Part shown: positions 60,495-64,000 of the stretch, in pieces
How positions within the stretch are numbered: the first letter of the stretch is position 1
How the letters are laid out: each line of letters begins with the position of its first letter
NCBI GenBank assembly: GCA_021325435.1
Contig: JAJPHE010000142.1
Location: 32,084 to 96,083, forward strand
DNA from: Actinomycetota bacterium
GTDB lineage: Bacteria; Actinomycetota; Acidimicrobiia; Acidimicrobiales; JAJPHE01
Direction of reading: 5' to 3'
Length of the DNA: 64,000 bases
Notes under the pieces: model-generated
Databases searched by the model: none
Seen by the model: the letters and a program-made list of their open reading frames with translations, nothing else
What the model was told of the DNA's origin: nothing
Translations under genes and position numbers: made by a program

Positions 60495-60597
60495 TACTTT
60501 CCCCCACCAGCCCTCCGGGGAAAAGTTGAGGCGCCCGGGGCTGCTGATGGCGGTGGTCCGGTGGCGGTAGCTTGTCAGCAGGAGATCCTCGCCGCCC

Positions 60598-62505
60598 ATG
60601 CTCTTGGACAACATCCACTCCCCCGCCGACCTGCGTTCCCTCCAACCCGAAGAATTGGAGCGCCTGGCCGCCGAGATCCGGGCCTTCATCGTCCAGACGG
60701 TCACCGTCACCGGGGGGCACCTCGGTTCGAACCTGGGGGCGGTGGAGCTGACCCTGGCGGTCCACCGGGTGTTCTCCTCCCCCCACGACGTGGTCCTGTG
60801 GGACACCGGGCACCAGGCCTACGTGCACAAGCTGGTGACGGGCCGCTACGGCCAGTTCGCCTCCCTCCGCCAGGAGGGAGGGCTGTCGGGCTACCCGTCG
60901 CGCCGTGAGTCGGAGCACGACTGGGTCGAGAACAGTCACGCCTCCACCATCCTCAGCTACGCCCACGGGTTGGCCACCGCCTTGTCCCTGGGCTCGGGCC
61001 CGGAGCGGGGCGACGACGACCCGGCTTCGCGCCGGGTGGTGGCCGTGGTGGGCGACGGCGCCCTCACCGGGGGGATGGCCTACGAGGCGCTCAACAACCT
61101 CGGCCATTCGGGTCGGAGGGTGGTGATCGTCCTCAACGACAACGGCCGCTCATACGCCCCGACCGTGTCCAAGCTGTCGGAGAGCCTGACCCGCCTGCGA
61201 CTCAACCCGTCGTACATGCACGCCCGCGAGCGCATGGGCCGGCTGCGCGACGTGCCGGGCGTCGGCGCCCTCGCCGCCTCCGGTTGGCAGGGGATCAAGG
61301 CGGCCATGCGCGAGCTCATCGCTCCGCACGTCTTCTTCGAGGCCCTCGGCGTCCGCTACACGGGGCCGATCGACGGCCACGACATCGCCGGCATGGAGCG
61401 GGCGCTGGCCCATGCCGCCGAGTACGACGGGCCGATCGTCGTGCACGTGCTGACCCAGAAGGGGCGCGGGTACCCGCCGGCCGAGGAGGACGAGATCCAG
61501 TGCCTCCATGACTTCAAGGTGCCGGCCGGCACCGCCAACCAGCACGTGCCCGCCGAGTACAAGGACGCCTTCACCACCGCCCTCCTCGCCGAGGCCGAGC
61601 GCGACCCGCGCTTGGTGGCGATCACCGCGGCGATGCCGGGCCCGACCGGCCTGCTGCCCTTCCAGGCCCGCTTCCCGGAGCGCTTCTTCGACGTCGGCAT
61701 CGCCGAGCAGCACGCCGTCACCGCCGCCGCCGGCATGGCCATGGGTGGGCTGCGCCCCGTCGTGGCCATCTATTCGACGTTCTTCACCCGGGCTTTCGAC
61801 CAGGCCAACCTGGACGTGGGTCTGCACCGCCTGCCGGTCGTGTTCGTCCTCGACCGGGCCGGCATCACCGGCGAGGACGGGGCCAGCCACCACGGGGTGC
61901 TCGACCTCGCCCTGTGCCTGAAGATCCCCGGCATGACCGTGTTCGCCCCCTCCTGCGCCCAGGAGGTTCCGGTGATGCTGGCCGAGGCCTTGCGGCTGCC
62001 GGGCCCGTCGGTTCTGCGCTGGCCCAAGGGACCCGCCCGCCAGCTCCCCGCCGGCCAGGTCGGCTCGGGGTTGTCGGCCCGTCGGCTGCGCACCGGTCCG
62101 GACCTGTGCATCCTCGCCGTGGGCAAGCTGGTGGAGGCGGCCGAGGAGGCCGCCGGCAAGCTGGCCGCCGAGGGGATCGAGGCGACCGTCTGGGACGTGC
62201 GGGTCGTCGCTCCCCTCGACCCGGAGATGCTCGACGACGCCGGAGCCCACCCGCTGGTCGTGACGGTGGAGGACGGCGTCGCCGTCGGCGGGGCGGGCAG
62301 CCACGTGGCCGCCGCCCTGGCCGCCCGTCAGCCGGGGCGCCGGCCGCCGGTGGTCAGCCTGGGTACGCCCCTCGAATATCTGGCCCACGGCAAGGCGCCG
62401 TCGATCCTGTCGCGCCTCGCGCTCGACGGCCCCGGCATCGCCGAGTCCATCCGGTCGGCGTTGGCGGCGGCCGAGGCGCCGGCGGTCAGCCTGGAAGCCG
62501 ACTGA
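60598..62505 (+). CDS. dxs: 1-deoxy-D-xylulose-5-phosphate synthase
   Basis: A 635-residue thiamine-diphosphate enzyme making DXP from pyruvate and glyceraldehyde-3-phosphate, the first step of the MEP isoprenoid pathway. It has the N-terminal TVTGGHLGSNLGAVELTLA, the ThDP/Mg motif GDGALTGGMAYEALNN, the transketolase-like FFDVGIAEQHAVTAAAG with the catalytic Glu, and HHGVLDLALC. The length is normal. The nearest upstream purine-rich GGAG is about 13 bases from the ATG, a loose spacing. Its 3' end overlaps the convergent F420-type gene by 20 bases. Confidence 0.95.
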   Translation: MLLDNIHSPADLRSLQPEELERLAAEIRAFIVQTVTVTGGHLGSNLGAVELTLAVHRVFSSPHDVVLWDTGHQAYVHKLVTGRYGQFASLRQEGGLSGYPSRRESEHDWVENSHASTILSYAHGLATALSLGSGPERGDDDPASRRVVAVVGDGALTGGMAYEALNNLGHSGRRVVIVLNDNGRSYAPTVSKLSESLTRLRLNPSYMHARERMGRLRDVPGVGALAASGWQGIKAAMRELIAPHVFFEALGVRYTGPIDGHDIAGMERALAHAAEYDGPIVVHVLTQKGRGYPPAEEDEIQCLHDFKVPAGTANQHVPAEYKDAFTTALLAEAERDPRLVAITAAMPGPTGLLPFQARFPERFFDVGIAEQHAVTAAAGMAMGGLRPVVAIYSTFFTRAFDQANLDVGLHRLPVVFVLDRAGITGEDGASHHGVLDLALCLKIPGMTVFAPSCAQEVPVMLAEALRLPGPSVLRWPKGPARQLPAGQVGSGLSARRLRTGPDLCILAVGKLVEAAEEAAGKLAAEGIEATVWDVRVVAPLDPEMLDDAGAHPLVVTVEDGVAVGGAGSHVAAALAARQPGRRPPVVSLGTPLEYLAHGKAPSILSRLALDGPGIAESIRSALAAAEAPAVSLEAD

Positions 62506-63478
62506 CCGCCGCCCGCAGCGTCTCGTCGACCACCGCCATCCGGTCCGGGCCCCACGGCAGGGGGAAGACGATCGGCACCTCGACCCCGGCATCGACGTAG
62601 GCCCGCACGGTGTCGGCCACGTGCCCGGCGTCGCCCATCACGTCGATGCCGTCGACCATCTCGTCGGACACCGCCGCCACCGCCCCCTCGCGGTCACCGG
62701 CGGCGTGGCGCTCGCGCACCGCCTTGACCGCGTCGGCGTAGCCGGCCCGTTCGAAGTTGCGGGCGTAGGAGTCCACCGTGGCGTAGGAGAACAGGTCGCG
62801 TCGGGCCAGCTCGATGCCGTCGGACCGCTCGCACACCCCGGCGTGCACGTAGCAGTAGATGGTGGCGTCGCCGCCCTTGCGCACCTGCTCGACCGACCAG
62901 GGCACGTGGGAGGCCGGCAGGTAGTTCAACAGGACACCGTCGGCCAGCTCGCCGGCCAGGCGCAGCATGCCGGCGTTGAGGGCGCCCAGCACGATCCGGG
63001 GCCGGCGCTCACCCAGGCGGACACCGAGCCGGAAGCGCGACACCCGGTAGAACTCGCCCTCGAAGCTGACCGACTCCCCCGACAGGCATTGGCGCAGAAG
63101 GGTGATGAACTCGCGCACCTGGGCGAGGGGCCGGTCGCGGTAGCCGGCCCCGTGCCATCGTCCGGCCACCACCGGCGAGGAGATCCCCACCCCCACCATC
63201 ACGTCGCGGTCGGGGGCCAACGCCTGCAGGGTGGCCGCGGCCATGGCCAGCAGCGGCGGGGTCCTCAGCTGCAGGGCCAGCACGCCGGTGCCGAGCGAAA
63301 GGGACGGGGCCGCCACCGAGACGGCGCCCAGGGTGGAGAACGCCTCGGGCCCGGTCACCTCGGCCGTCCAGAACGAGCGGTAGCCGAGCTCCTCGGCCCG
63401 GCGGGCCACGTCGACGGCGGCCGCCGGGCCCAGGGCCTGGAGGGAAGCGAAGGTCACACCCACGGTTCGAGCGGTCAC
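62486..63478 (-). CDS. F420-type luciferase-like oxidoreductase
   Basis: A 330-residue luciferase-superfamily protein. It has VGVTFASLQALGPAAAVDVA, YRSFWTAEVTGPEAFSTLGA, LGTGVLALQLRTPPLLAMAA, PRIVLGALNAGMLRLAGELAD and a C-terminal VPIVFPLPWG. It belongs to the broad actinobacterial LLM group (probably F420-dependent); the substrate is unknown. GTG 63478 was chosen because longer readings are low-complexity. It is divergent from the repeat protein and shows no KstR-like site. Confidence 0.82.
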   Translation of the reverse strand: MTARTVGVTFASLQALGPAAAVDVARRAEELGYRSFWTAEVTGPEAFSTLGAVSVAAPSLSLGTGVLALQLRTPPLLAMAAATLQALAPDRDVMVGVGISSPVVAGRWHGAGYRDRPLAQVREFITLLRQCLSGESVSFEGEFYRVSRFRLGVRLGERRPRIVLGALNAGMLRLAGELADGVLLNYLPASHVPWSVEQVRKGGDATIYCYVHAGVCERSDGIELARRDLFSYATVDSYARNFERAGYADAVKAVRERHAAGDREGAVAAVSDEMVDGIDVMGDAGHVADTVRAYVDAGVEVPIVFPLPWGPDRMAVVDETLRAAVSRLPG

Positions 63479-63488
63479 GCCGGCACCG

Positions 63489-63494
63489 TATAGG
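63489..63494 (+). promoter_or_regulatory. -10-like element before the repeat protein
   Basis: TATAGG in the 55-base gap between divergent genes is the best -10 candidate for the plus-strand gene. A GGAGG ribosome-binding site follows at about 63524, so a normal leader of roughly 35 bases is expected. Confidence 0.35.
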
Positions 63495-63533
63495 TTCCTC
63501 GCCCGCCGAACCCACCGTCCCCCGGAGGCGACG

Positions 63534-64000
63534 ATGCGTCCGACCCCCTCAAAGCTCCGTGCGATGGCGGCCGCGTGCGGCCTGGCCCTGGCGGCGGCCC
63601 CGCTGGCCTGGCCCGGGCCGCGCCTGCCCGCGGCCCGGGCCCAGTCGGGCACGGAGAACACCGCTCCCCCGTCCACCTACTGGCTGGTGGGGTCGGACGG
63701 CTCTGTCACCGCCTTCGGGTCGGCGGCCAACGACGGCTCGCTCGCCGGCAAGAAGCTCAACCAGCCCATCGTCGGAATGGCCGGGCTGCCCACCGCCCCC
63801 GGTTACTGGCTGGTCGCTCGCGACGGCGGCATCTTCACCTTCGGAAAGGCGGGGTACTACGGCTCCACCGGAGCCATGAAGCTCAACCAGCCGATCGTCG
63901 GCATGGCCGCCACCCCCGACGGGGCCGGCTACTGGCTGGTGGCCTCCGACGGCGGCATCTTCACCTTCGGCGACGCCACCTTCCACGGCTCCACCGGCGC
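63534..64000 (+). CDS. secreted YWLV/GGIFTFG-repeat protein, 3'-truncated
   Basis: The first 155 residues of a longer protein cut by the window end. A signal peptide (about 1-37, Ala-rich, ending near ARA) precedes tandem 42-residue repeats beginning at about 49, 91 and 133. Each has the form YWLV..DG.(I/V)(F/T)(T/A)FG followed by G(S)..G..KLNQPIVGM. They look like beta-propeller blades or a beta-solenoid exposed on the cell surface. This repeat family is, in my experience, frequent in Acidimicrobiia and is one basis for the taxonomic guess. The gene lies outside the sterol block. Confidence 0.85.
   Translation, partial: MRPTPSKLRAMAAACGLALAAAPLAWPGPRLPAARAQSGTENTAPPSTYWLVGSDGSVTAFGSAANDGSLAGKKLNQPIVGMAGLPTAPGYWLVARDGGIFTFGKAGYYGSTGAMKLNQPIVGMAATPDGAGYWLVASDGGIFTFGDATFHGSTG

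Overview
The window is very GC-rich and almost gap-free, with many GTG starts and ATGA/GTGA/TGATG gene overlaps. It carries numerous acyl-CoA enzymes, type III CoA transferases and F420-type luciferase-like oxidoreductases. At the right edge is a secreted protein built from 42-residue YWLV...GGIFTFG repeats. Together this points to a high-GC actinobacterium, most likely Acidimicrobiia (inference; no 16S or other marker is present). I see no rRNA, tRNA, IS element, prophage or CRISPR array, and no intergenic stretch over 300 bases. All named orthologies were made by reading the proteins against remembered Mycobacterium tuberculosis (Mtb) sequences; no alignment was run.

The dominant theme is steroid (sterol) catabolism. 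Left part (1-9056): ring C/D-type genes ipdC and ipdF with a GNAT and a TauE-like exporter, then a SnoaL-like protein, two SDRs, a nitronate-monooxygenase-like flavoprotein and a tandem-fused CoA transferase. 9065-13069: an ACT protein, an oligopeptide-type binding lipoprotein, an EthD protein and an F420-type oxidoreductase. 13172-25834: an amidohydrolase, the DUF35/DUF35/Ltp4/Ltp3 operon (like Mtb Rv3521-Rv3523), a dppBCDF transporter, an Rv3520c-like oxidoreductase, an acyl-CoA synthetase, a KstR-like TetR repressor and echA19. 25854-32391: an amidohydrolase and acyl-CoA synthetase operon, two desulforedoxin-like mini-proteins, and a crotonase/CoA transferase/crotonase operon. 32410-45498: a long minus-strand block holding an amidohydrolase, a PPOX protein, alpha-methylacyl-CoA racemase, ferredoxin, FadE26, FadE27, FadD17, a CYP125/124-like P450, a tandem CoA transferase, a beta-propeller and an MFS exporter. 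45584-49501: a second KstR-like TetR, MarR plus MFS pump, and a glycoside hydrolase. 49492-57705: an NDMA-type alcohol dehydrogenase and a Liv-type ABC transporter with a fused permease and two extra envelope proteins. 57702-64000: a Kst4D-like ketosteroid dehydrogenase, an HSL-type hydrolase, dxs, another F420-type oxidoreductase and the repeat protein.

A model that ties these together: the P450 with its 3Fe-4S ferredoxin oxidises the sterol side-chain terminus. FadD17 and other ligases activate the acid, and the racemase sets the methyl-branch configuration. FadE26/FadE27, EchA19 and the DUF35/Ltp proteins run beta-oxidation and retro-aldol cleavage. Kst4D-like, IpdC and IpdF act on the rings. 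Seven palindromic sites resembling the KstR operator (TnnAACnnGTTnnA) lie before these transcription units, and two KstR-like repressors are encoded beside such sites, so the window reads as one regulon. No Mce4 importer, HsaABCD, IpdAB or KshAB is present here. The Liv-type transporter is the most interesting candidate for an alternative uptake system, but that is inference from context.
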